DNA of 64,000 nt from G965205255 sp965205255 (GTDB lineage: Bacteria > Pseudomonadota > Gammaproteobacteria > Pseudomonadales > Endozoicomonadaceae). The notes under the pieces were generated by a model. The model was not told the origin of the DNA. It searched no databases and saw only the letters and a program-made list of their open reading frames with translations. The stretch covers positions 558,001-622,000 of the forward strand of contig OZ242051.1 in assembly GCA_965205255.1 (NCBI GenBank). Direction: 5' to 3'. Both the position numbers and the translations under genes were made by a program. Positions 8,798 to 16,352 of this stretch are shown here, one piece after another; position 1 is the stretch's first letter; each line of letters begins with the position of its first letter.

Positions 8798-9205
8798 ATG
8801 TTTGTAAAAAAACTCCCTTTATGCTTGTTTGTGACAATGTTTGCTTGCTCTTCTATGGCTGGTTTTATGGCTGTTAACAAATCTAAAATACCTTCTTCAA
8901 ACATCTATTCAAGATGCAATGATCATGTTCAATATAAGCCAGTAACATTTAATGTGAATATTCCATGGAGTATTATAAAGTCAGATGAGTTTGGTGGACA
9001 ACTTTTAGGAAGATGCAGTTTTTTCGTTAAGAAACACAACAATAACATGTATTTTTATAAATTTATTGGGTCTGGAAAAATGATTTTGTCTTATGACTTA
9101 ACCATGGCCAAACTAACTCAACAGATATATATTCCAGGCTATAACATTGTGATAAAACCTACTCATTATCAGTTCACCAAAAACATGGTATTAACGATTA
9201 ATTAA
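8798..9205 (+). CDS. Small secreted protein, unknown
   Basis: This 135-residue protein starts at an ATG preceded by GAGAGAAGAACG. The signal peptide has VKK followed by a hydrophobic core and SSMA-G cleavage near residue 22. The mature part contains two cysteines (SRCND, GRCSF), basic patches and several aromatic beta-like stretches (MYFYKFIG, QQIYIPGYNIVI). I recognise no family. It lies between an IS1 remnant and an IS4-family remnant, in an accessory segment. Confidence 0.6.
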   Translation: MFVKKLPLCLFVTMFACSSMAGFMAVNKSKIPSSNIYSRCNDHVQYKPVTFNVNIPWSIIKSDEFGGQLLGRCSFFVKKHNNNMYFYKFIGSGKMILSYDLTMAKLTQQIYIPGYNIVIKPTHYQFTKNMVLTIN

Positions 9206-9351
9206 TTAATTAAAGTTATATTGTGTTTGTTCATACACAAACACAATGAAAGTAAGAGTCCCATAAAAAATAATTGTCGTTTTTTTTACTGTTATTGCAT
9301 TATAAATGCTGTGTATGGGACAAAAACTTTAACTATCTGAAAAATAAAAAG

Positions 9352-9430
9352 CTTAGACTATGAATTGACACCTGCATCTAGTAACCTTGGGTATCTCACC
9401 ACCACAAGGATGTACGCAATGCAGGTGTCA
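9352..9430 (+). repeat. Left end of the IS4-family element, with an internal palindrome
   Basis: The segment starting near GCTTAGACTATGAATTGACA reappears as its reverse complement at 11565-11640 with only a few mismatches. It contains arms TTGACACCTGCAT and ATGCAGGTGTCAA about 40 bp apart, so it can fold back on itself. It precedes the broken transposase directly. Confidence 0.7.
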
Positions 9431-9444
9431 ACTCATTAGCTACC

Positions 9445-10489
9445 ATGCTTGAAGAAAATCTACCTTGGCATCAAGCCAGCATTCTGTTTTTTGCGCAGTT
9501 TATGCTTTCTCTACTGCAATCGCGTAATGTGAACCTTTACCGAGTAGCCGAACATTTTCATGCATCGGCACAGGTTGAGTCCTGTTACCCCCGAATCAAG
9601 CGTTTTTTTCTGGAAGTCACTCTGTGTATTTCAACTGAGTCGTTTGGTTATTCGTTGGTTACTTGTGCAGACTTACACTCTGTGCATGGATAGAACGAAC
9701 TGGATATAAGGTAAAAATGATGTAAATTACTTGATAATCTCTGCGGTGTGGCAAGGGGCATCTATTCCTATTGCTTGGGTATGTCTGACTAAAAAAGGCG
9801 GTAGTTCCAGTACCGCAGAACGCATCGCACTAATGAAACAAGTGCTGAAATTAATTCCGGTAGAAAAGATTAATTCACTGCTTGCTGATCGAGAATTTAT
9901 CGGCAAGGAGTGGTTTTAATGGATAAAGAAACAGCGTCTTCTTTTTCGTTTGCGCATACGAGGAGACTTGAAGGTGATGACGAAAAAAGGTCGTGAAACC
10001 GAAGCCAGTTGTATGTTTTGCCATGTAAAAGCAGGGCAGACAGAGACATGGATGAGTCAGAGAAAAGTATCAGTAATAAAACTGTATATTGCAGCTGCAC
10101 GCTCACCAAAGTCAGGTGAGCTACTTATCATTGTTGGTCGGGATAAGCCGGAAAGTATGATTTCAGACTATAGACAACGCTGGCAAATAGAAGTCCTGTT
10201 CGGTAATTTAAAAATCCGTGGATTCGATATAGAAGCAACGCATATGGCTGCAGCTGATAAAATGGACAAGCTGATGAGAATTCTGTCGCTGACGGTACTC
10301 TGGTGTATGGTGTCAGGTCACTGGGTGTATGGTGATACTGAAACACTGTTACTGAATAAACATAACCGACCTCAAAAAAGTCTTTTTCGGTTAGGGTTGG
10401 ATATGCTCAGACGTGTATTATTAAACGCTTGTTCGAAGCATGAAGCTATTAGCTTTGAGGATTTGTTGTATGTTTTGTCCCGTACCTAG
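9445..10489 (+). pseudogene. Broken IS4-family transposase
   Basis: Three frame pieces form one protein: 9445-9693, then from about 9686 in another frame (MDRTNW, stop, GKNDVNYLIISAVW), then an in-frame TAA at 9917 before the rest. The DDE residues can be traced: first D in MDRTNW, second in LLADREFIGKEW, and the IS4 signature Y-(2)-R-(3)-E-(6)-K in DYRQRWQIEVLFGNLKIRG. At least one frameshift and two stop codons inactivate it. It could be used to identify sister copies elsewhere in the genome. Confidence 0.85.
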
Positions 10490-10665
10490 CTAAACCTTAT
10501 AATGAAAAACATTAGACTGCCCATTTAACTCTTGATTCCTACGCAGTTATGCTGATAAAAGAGTATACATTGATCCCTAAAGCATTGCGTCAGCATTATT
10601 CTGACGCAATATCTATACAACCACGGCTTTTATATGTGAAGAGGGGTGAGTTTGGTGCGAAGATA

Positions 10666-11400
10666 TTAACGATCTGCTTCATTAAGTAGTTTTGAACGAC
10701 ACTGTAAACTTACCTCTCTGATCATAGCATTCGGTGACAAATTAAGTAAATAGTCGACTGTATTGACAACGTCTTCAACAGGAATAAGATCACTTTTCTG
10801 AACCGATGTAACATCTTTTGTCATTGGAGTGTCTACCAGATTTGGACATATTGCAGTAACTTTGATGCCATAAGGTGCAAGCTCTTTGTGTAGAGACTCA
10901 TTATACCCCATAAGCCCAAATTTTGAGGCGGCATAACCACCAAGGCTACTTCTGGCGACTATTCCAGAATATGAGGAGATATTGAAGATATGACCATAAT
11001 TTCTCTCTTTCATTCCAGAAACAATCATGCTCGTAACATTAAAAACACCCTCCAAATTTGTTGCGAGCATCCTGGTAAAATCTTCATGTTCTAACTCTGA
11101 AGTACCACGTTTGACATAACCTGCGCTATTAACCAAAATATCAATGCCATTACTTCTTTCAGTAAGCCTGCTAAGCGTGTTCGCAACACTATGATTATCA
11201 GTAATATCCACGGGTAAGGGTATAATATTATTGGAATTTGTAACTTGAGTAAGTGTTTCACATGCATGGAGCAACCTGCTTTGGTTTTGCGCTATCATGA
11301 TCACACGGTACTGTTGCTCTAGTAGATACTTGGCAATACCGTATCCAATTCCACTACTTGCTCCGGTAACGATTGCTGTTTTTTTCTGCTGTTTATGCAT
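10666..11400 (-). CDS. Short-chain dehydrogenase/reductase (SDR)
   Basis: The start is placed at ATG 11400, preceded by GAGGAAACTGGCA, giving 244 residues. It has the classical SDR layout: cofactor motif TGASSGIGYG near residue 14, NSAG in place of NNAG near residue 88, the catalytic serine in ISSYSG and the YxxxK in GYAASKFG. The substrate cannot be told from the sequence. Its start overlaps the stop of the truncated EamA gene by 8 nt (ATGCATAA), so the two were once a coupled pair. It lies between inverted copies of an IS end and may have moved as cargo. Confidence 0.85.
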   Translation of the reverse strand: MHKQQKKTAIVTGASSGIGYGIAKYLLEQQYRVIMIAQNQSRLLHACETLTQVTNSNNIIPLPVDITDNHSVANTLSRLTERSNGIDILVNSAGYVKRGTSELEHEDFTRMLATNLEGVFNVTSMIVSGMKERNYGHIFNISSYSGIVARSSLGGYAASKFGLMGYNESLHKELAPYGIKVTAICPNLVDTPMTKDVTSVQKSDLIPVEDVVNTVDYLLNLSPNAMIREVSLQCRSKLLNEADR

Positions 11401-11564
11401 TGCCAGTTTCCTCAAGTACATTATATCGCTTCTGTTTCATACTCTTAAACTTCCTCCCAGTTGCCAGCCATATCCCTGATATAAAAAAAATGAAGCCAAT
11501 AATATAATAAAAGTGGATCTTTTCTCCAAGAAAAATAATCGCCAATACAGAACTAAAAACGGTT
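11393..11564 (-). pseudogene. 3' fragment of an EamA/DMT-type transporter
   Basis: The fragment encodes the last membrane helices of an EamA-family exporter: SSVLAIIFLGEKI, then a hydrophobic helix and GIWLATGRK. The 5' part is missing: upstream of 11565 the sequence changes abruptly to the IS end, and the readable frame runs on into IS sequence (GISPPQGCTQC). The fragment ends 8 nt inside the SDR gene, as in an operon. Confidence 0.75.
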
Positions 11565-11640
11565 CTGCATTGCGTACATCCTTGTGGAGGTGAGATACCC
11601 AAGGTTACTCGATGCAGGTGTCAATTCATAGTCTAAGCTT
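11565..11640 (-). repeat. Isolated inverted copy of the IS4-family left end
   Basis: This is the reverse complement of 9352-9424, from CTGCATTGCGTACATCCTTG to the TCATAGTCTAAGC end. No transposase is attached: the neighbouring sequence on its inner side is the EamA fragment. Together with the left copy it brackets a 2.3-kb segment. Confidence 0.75.
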
Positions 11641-12416
11641 TCGATTTTTCATATATTTAAATTTTTCATCCCGTACACAGATTATAAAGCTCATGCATAA
11701 ATTCATATTCTCTGACGAGCAAACGTCACTGTTAGAGGGTTACGGTTTTTAACTTGGTTTGTCTATGTGGACATTACTTCACTCAGACTGAGTTTGTTGG
11801 GCTTTATCTGTTTTTTTTACTAGAAATCAACAAAAAAGACCCAAAGGTCTGGCAAAAGTTATCAATACCACAGAAAATAAAGGTTACATCTCAGCAGAAC
11901 TTATACTAAACCCATTATGAGGATTATCCTTTCCTGTTTTTTTAATTGCTTTGAACGAAAAGTAAAAAATCACAGAGAAGAAAAAAGACCATATTTGTGC
12001 GAATCAAAACCTAAACGTCAAGACAAATAATTTATATTTGAGACATGGTAAATGCGCTTTTAAAATAACGACAAAATAATAATAGAAAAGAAATGCAAAA
12101 AAAAATCGATTTATAATAAGCCATCATACATAAGCAACAAATAGTTTTTACTACAAAAACAGCTAATCTTAGATTTTTAATTTTAGTAATCCCCGCATAT
12201 CTGCTTATTGAACTTTAAAGCTTCTCATCTATCCTCATGGAACATGAGACTACTAAAAGTTAAAAATTCACCTCCAAATAACAGGTCAAATAAAACCTGT
12301 TTAGCAGATTAGCTATAAATTAAATTTACATTTTTGTTTCTTTGAGGTTTTGTTTCAGTTTGCAATAGTCTCTGTATATTTCTTTCAGTTGCAACAAATA
12401 CAAAAAGGTACCAATT
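11641..12416. other. 776-bp AT-rich intergenic stretch
   Basis: No frame of convincing length, RNA gene or repeat family member was found here on either strand. The last 60 bp hold the likely leader of the next gene, with AAAAAGGT upstream of its GTG start. Confidence 0.5.
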
Positions 12417-12722
12417 GTGCGAAAAATTACCGTTTTATTTCCATGTATCCTCGCTCTTTTTTTTAATAACACAGGCTTTGGTCAAAATTCATCATATTGT
12501 GCTAATACCCCAGCTTGTATAGCAAAAGTAAAACAGCTCAAGCAAGAGAAACATATATCTCAATTTGCCTACGCTTATGCATGTGGTTGGTTGTATACGA
12601 AAAACTTCGCGAAACCTGCAGGTTGCTTTCATAATTCTCAAAGACATTGTTTTGTAGCACGCACAGATATACCATATGATTATAATAATGCCGATACTTA
12701 CTGGATTCAATGTGATAGCTAA
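12417..12722 (+). CDS. Small secreted cysteine-rich protein, unknown
   Basis: This 101-residue protein starts at GTG, preceded by AAAAAGGTACC at a normal distance. The signal peptide core ILALFFNNTGFG is followed by a mature part with six cysteines (SYCAN, PACIA, YACGW, AGCFH, RHCFV, IQCDS). The YAYACGW segment and even cysteine count suggest a compact disulfide-bonded domain. No family is recognised. Two antisense frames overlap it but are chance frames. Confidence 0.5.
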   Translation: MRKITVLFPCILALFFNNTGFGQNSSYCANTPACIAKVKQLKQEKHISQFAYAYACGWLYTKNFAKPAGCFHNSQRHCFVARTDIPYDYNNADTYWIQCDS

Positions 12723-12819
12723 ATAGCATCAGAGATTTGTGATCAGAATCAGCAGGAAATTAAAATCTGAATCTGAACTTTTTTAATTGAAATAATGCAG
12801 GTTTTTTCTAGCTGTTAAT

Positions 12820-12984
12820 TAATACCAAAACCTGCTTTTAACTTCTTATTACCCTACTTTTCTGATTTTTTTCATTATGCCATTCAAGATCCTCGCAATA
12901 GCTGGATATGGCTCATCACTTTTCCTTTAACAGCAAGCCATAAAAGCATGTCCATAGCAGTAGTTAGAAATAGGTGCTGGTATA
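12820..12984. repeat. MITE-like repeat copy
   Basis: Complete copy in the opposite orientation to the one at 4632. It starts TAATACCAAAACCTGCTTTT and ends GTTAGAAATAGGTGCTGGTAT, with ACTTTTCTGAT and CAAGCCATAAAAGCATG inside. It lies between the secreted 101-residue gene and oppA. Confidence 0.85.
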
Positions 12985-13138
12985 ATGATAATGGATGATT
13001 ACAGCCATATACAAAACGACTCCTTGAATATATAACCATCCATAAAACATTAAGTCGAAACGACTTTCTGTAATCATGAGCAAATTTAAGAGGCGACAAA
13101 ACACATAAAATGCTTACCTCTGCAAATCAACCCAAATC

Positions 13139-14791
13139 TTATGTTTTTCTAATCCAAAGGTAACGTGTAAGTATTTGATCAAGTGGATCAGAATAGTAGC
13201 CCCCTATCTTTTTGCTGACTAAACGAGGGCTAACGTAAAAGTAAAGAGGAATAACTGGCATTTCCTTAGCCAGAATTTGTTCCAGACTTTCATAAAGCTT
13301 TATCCTTTTATGAGGTGCCTGGTCAAATGCTGTCGTCATGATAGTATCGTACTGTTTGTTATGGAATCCTGCTTTGTTTGTCTGGTCGCCACTAAAGTAG
13401 CCTAACATGGAAGCGGCTTCATTATAGTCGGCAATCCAGCTTGCCCGTGCAACTTCAAACTTTTTTGCACGAATATTATCAAGCAGGGTTTTCCATTCCA
13501 TATTTTCAAGAGAAACGTCAATGCCCAAGTTCATTTTCCACATATAGGCAATAGCGAGCAGAAGTTTCTTTCGCGTTTCATCGGTGTTGTATAAAATAGC
13601 GATCTTCAGCGGGTGTGATTTTGAATAACCGGCTGCCTTATATTTTTTCTTTGCCAATTTAATACGGGTTTTATCAGATAACGTTTCATAGAACGGAGGC
13701 TTATCAGGTGCTGAAACTAAATAAGGGGGTGTGAATTGATATGCAGGCATTTGACCTTGACCAAGTACATGCTTAACCAGCACTTTTCTGTCAATGGCAT
13801 ACGACAAAGCTTGTCTCAAGGCCCGATTATTAAAAGGGGGTTTTTGGTTATTAATTGTTAAATATTCAATACCTGCCTGTTTAAGAGTAACAATCTCTTT
13901 GCCAAATTTCTTTTTTAGCTGATTAAAACCATTAGATGGAACAGCATAAGTAATATCCAGTCCTCCTGCTGAAAAACGATGCATGGCAGACGTTGCCGAT
14001 GTTACAGGTATCCAGTTAACTATATGAATTGAAACATCTTTTGCATCACGATAAAATGGGTTCGCCTCCAAAGTAAGTTGACTATTAACTATGCGTGATT
14101 TAAGTATGTAAGCACCATTGCTTACCATATGATTTGCTTTTGTCCAGTCATTGCCGTATTTAATCAAAACATGTTTCGGTACAGGAAACATAACAGGATG
14201 TGTGAGCAAAGTTAAAAACCATGGAACAGAACGATAAAGACTTACCTGCAAAGTTTCTTTATTGACAGCTTTCACACCCAAAGTTTCAGGTGACATTTTG
14301 CCTTCGGTAATCGCTTTAGCATTCTTTATGCCCGCCAGTTGCAAATACCAAGCATAGGGCGACGCTGTGCTAGGGGTCACCGCTCGACGCCATGCGTAAA
14401 CGAAATCTGCAGCTGTTAATGGTGTACCATCAGACCACTGACCAACTCGCAGATGAAAGGTATAGGTTTTAAAGTCTTTTGCTATCTGCCAGCGGGATGA
14501 TTGTCCGGGAATAATATGACCTGCTCTGTCTCTTGTCACCAGTCCTTCAAATAGGTCATTGACAATATTGATAGCTGGGTTTGATTGTATTTTTTGGGGA
14601 TCAATGGACTCCGGTTCATTATGAATGGCACGATTGATAACGGTAACATTTGTGATCTCTGTCGCACCAAATGCAAGACAGAACAAAAAACCTGACACAA
14701 TAATAAAAATAAACAATAAAATTCTGAGACAGTGATCTGGCTTAAACGTCCAGTTTACCATATGACAGTTAGATCTCTTTCGCCGTTGCAT
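13139..14791 (-). CDS. Periplasmic oligopeptide-binding protein, OppA/MppA type (SBP family 5)
   Basis: About 550 residues. A long N-terminus with a hydrophobic segment (residues about 24-43, ending FLCLAFGA) acts as signal peptide. GTG 14794, ATG 14791 and the later ATG 14761 are possible starts. The body carries family features: NEPESIDPQKIQ, DLFEGLVTRD, WSDGTPLTAADFVYAWRR, NNRALRQALSYAIDR and the C-terminal EMPVIPLYFYV. These proteins bind peptides for an Opp/Dpp ABC importer or for murein tripeptide recycling (MppA). No permease or ATPase genes lie nearby, so the partner transporter is elsewhere. ampD, also of murein recycling, is 0.7 kb downstream. Confidence 0.85.
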   Translation of the reverse strand: MQRRKRSNCHMVNWTFKPDHCLRILLFIFIIVSGFLFCLAFGATEITNVTVINRAIHNEPESIDPQKIQSNPAINIVNDLFEGLVTRDRAGHIIPGQSSRWQIAKDFKTYTFHLRVGQWSDGTPLTAADFVYAWRRAVTPSTASPYAWYLQLAGIKNAKAITEGKMSPETLGVKAVNKETLQVSLYRSVPWFLTLLTHPVMFPVPKHVLIKYGNDWTKANHMVSNGAYILKSRIVNSQLTLEANPFYRDAKDVSIHIVNWIPVTSATSAMHRFSAGGLDITYAVPSNGFNQLKKKFGKEIVTLKQAGIEYLTINNQKPPFNNRALRQALSYAIDRKVLVKHVLGQGQMPAYQFTPPYLVSAPDKPPFYETLSDKTRIKLAKKKYKAAGYSKSHPLKIAILYNTDETRKKLLLAIAYMWKMNLGIDVSLENMEWKTLLDNIRAKKFEVARASWIADYNEAASMLGYFSGDQTNKAGFHNKQYDTIMTTAFDQAPHKRIKLYESLEQILAKEMPVIPLYFYVSPRLVSKKIGGYYSDPLDQILTRYLWIRKT

Positions 14792-14884
14792 CACAATCTC
14801 GTTAATATAGTTGTTAAGACAGTCTATGCTTAATAACGTAATACACGATAAATTTCAAGTATCTTAAGAGGGGGAGTATATACC

Positions 14885-15145
14885 ATGGCAGGGGCTATTA
14901 ATAATACAGGAGCTACTGGTGGAAGCCAAAGCATCCCAGCTGGAGGTAAACCAGCTTCTCAGGCAGAAGTTGATAAAAAAGATGCTGATGCTTTTGCTAA
15001 TCAACTAGGCGGAGCCGGCAAAAAGGAAAAGGAAGAAGTCAAAAAAGACGAACTGTTAGATTTAATGAAGAAAAACTCATTTAATGAGTTTTCTGAAAAA
15101 CAAAAAGAAATGACTGAAGAAATCAAAAAAGATCTACAATCTTAA
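14885..15145 (+). CDS. Small hydrophilic Lys/Glu-rich protein, unknown
   Basis: This 86-residue protein has a strong ribosome binding site (AAGAGGGGGAG) 9 nt before the ATG. The N-terminal 30 residues are Gly/Asn/Ser/Thr-rich and probably disordered. The rest is a charged helical region (KKDADAFANQLGG, then KKEKEEVKKDELLDLMKK). There is no signal peptide, membrane segment or cysteine. The composition would suit a type III secretion substrate or small secreted structural protein, but nothing nearby supports that. Its TAA overlaps the TAA of the convergent HPt gene. Confidence 0.6.
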   Translation: MAGAINNTGATGGSQSIPAGGKPASQAEVDKKDADAFANQLGGAGKKEKEEVKKDELLDLMKKNSFNEFSEKQKEMTEEIKKDLQS

Positions 15146-15468
15146 TTCAACCCATTAATATACTGCCTAACCACTTTAAATGATCGTTGCAGCTCCTCAA
15201 GGCAGATATGCAAAGTGGTCTCAGGCAGCGACTCTGATGAGTTTTCTAAAAGCTTTGCCTTTTCAATCATAACTGAAAGATTTAATAGTTGCGCTGACCC
15301 TTTAATTCGGTGAGAAAAATGGTGAATATTCTTTAAATTTCTCTCTAAAACAGCTCGTTCGAGGTTACTTAAATCCATGAGTGTTGTTTCAATAAATTGT
15401 TGTAGCAGCTGTTTTTGAAACTCAATATCACCACCAGTCAGTTGCTGTAAGTATTGTTTGTCAATCAT
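15142..15468 (-). CDS. Orphan histidine phosphotransfer (HPt) domain protein
   Basis: This 108-residue protein consists of a single HPt domain. It is all-helical by composition and carries the phospho-acceptor motif HRIKGSAQLL (HxxKGxA type) near residue 53, followed by the usual leucine-rich helix. HPt proteins relay phosphate between hybrid sensor kinases and response regulators. No kinase or receiver gene is adjacent, so its partners are unknown. It converges on the 14885 gene and shares stop-codon bases with it. Confidence 0.8.
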   Translation of the reverse strand: MIDKQYLQQLTGGDIEFQKQLLQQFIETTLMDLSNLERAVLERNLKNIHHFSHRIKGSAQLLNLSVMIEKAKLLENSSESLPETTLHICLEELQRSFKVVRQYINGLN

Positions 15469-15528
15469 TCTAACTCACTTTGTTTTATTCATTAACCACT
15501 AAGCACAGTCTTTAATATTAACTATCTT

Positions 15529-16077
15529 TTAACGTATAAGATCGCAATAGCGCTTCCAGTCAAATGCCGGTCCCGGATCTGTTTTTCTTCCGCTGGCAAT
15601 ATGTTCGTGTCCGGTAATGTTTTCTGGTGTTATTTTTGGATAAGCCTTCATGAGCAACCTGGTTATTTTAGCCAATGATGTATACTGATCAGATGTATAA
15701 GGTATGGTGTCCGTGCCTTCCAGTTCTATACCAATAGAAAAGTCATTACACCCAAACTGCCCTTTCCATGAAGATACTCCGGCATGCCACGCCCTGCGAT
15801 TAAAAGGAACAAACTGTGTGACAGCCCCACTTCGCTCTATGAAAAGATGCGAAGATACTTTCATTTCAGCAATTTCATTGAAAAAAGGGTGATCATTGAC
15901 AGGCAAACAATTCAGAAAAAACTGTTGCACATACCCCTTGCCAAACTCCCCAGGCGGCAAACTGATGTTGTGAATGACCAATAGCGATACAACCTTGCCC
16001 TTAGGTCTCTCATCACTGTTAAGGCTATGGGCAATATTGACCGGAGTTAACCAATGATTGTTAATCTCTAGCGTCAT
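15529..16077 (-). CDS. ampD: 1,6-anhydro-N-acetylmuramyl-L-alanine amidase AmpD
   Basis: At 182 residues this is the usual cytoplasmic AmpD length, with no signal peptide. Zinc ligands are visible as the His in LVIHNIS, the first His in TGHEHI and the Asp in KTDPGPAF. SSHLFIERSG, RRAWHAGVSSW and NDFSIGIELEG are typical of Amidase_2. AmpD releases the peptide from anhydromuropeptides during murein recycling. The start has AGGAAAAATGTACA upstream. Mpl, another recycling enzyme, is encoded at 29.3 kb. Confidence 0.93.
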   Translation of the reverse strand: MTLEINNHWLTPVNIAHSLNSDERPKGKVVSLLVIHNISLPPGEFGKGYVQQFFLNCLPVNDHPFFNEIAEMKVSSHLFIERSGAVTQFVPFNRRAWHAGVSSWKGQFGCNDFSIGIELEGTDTIPYTSDQYTSLAKITRLLMKAYPKITPENITGHEHIASGRKTDPGPAFDWKRYCDLIR

Positions 16078-16231
16078 TGTACATTTTTCCTATAAAAAAC
16101 TGACTACCATGTCGAAACAAATATACATTTAATGTGAGTAAACTTAGTAGGGCAACACTAAAATATTTGCCCTATAAATCGCAAAAATAAACCCCATACT
16201 TTCTATGTCATCACGATAGATTACTACCACA

Positions 16232-16257
16232 AAAAAGCCATTTACCGATGGCTTTTT
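16232..16257 (-). terminator. Rho-independent terminator
   Basis: Arms AAAAAGCCAT and ATGGCTTTTT enclose a 6-nt loop with T runs on both sides, so it can act in either direction. It lies about 95 bp after the Lon-like protease stop on the minus strand and before ampD. Confidence 0.75.
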
Positions 16258-16352
16258 AAAGTACATTAATGCCCTATATTTAAGAGAAACCTGTTCTTTT
16301 ATCGTAATCCTCTTTTTGCCTTTCTAACCATTCACTAGTGGCGAGTATTGGC

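Noticed and set aside
12492..12729. Two minus-strand frames over the 101-residue secreted gene
   Set aside because: They are antisense to a frame with a good signal peptide, ordered cysteines and a ribosome binding site; shadows.
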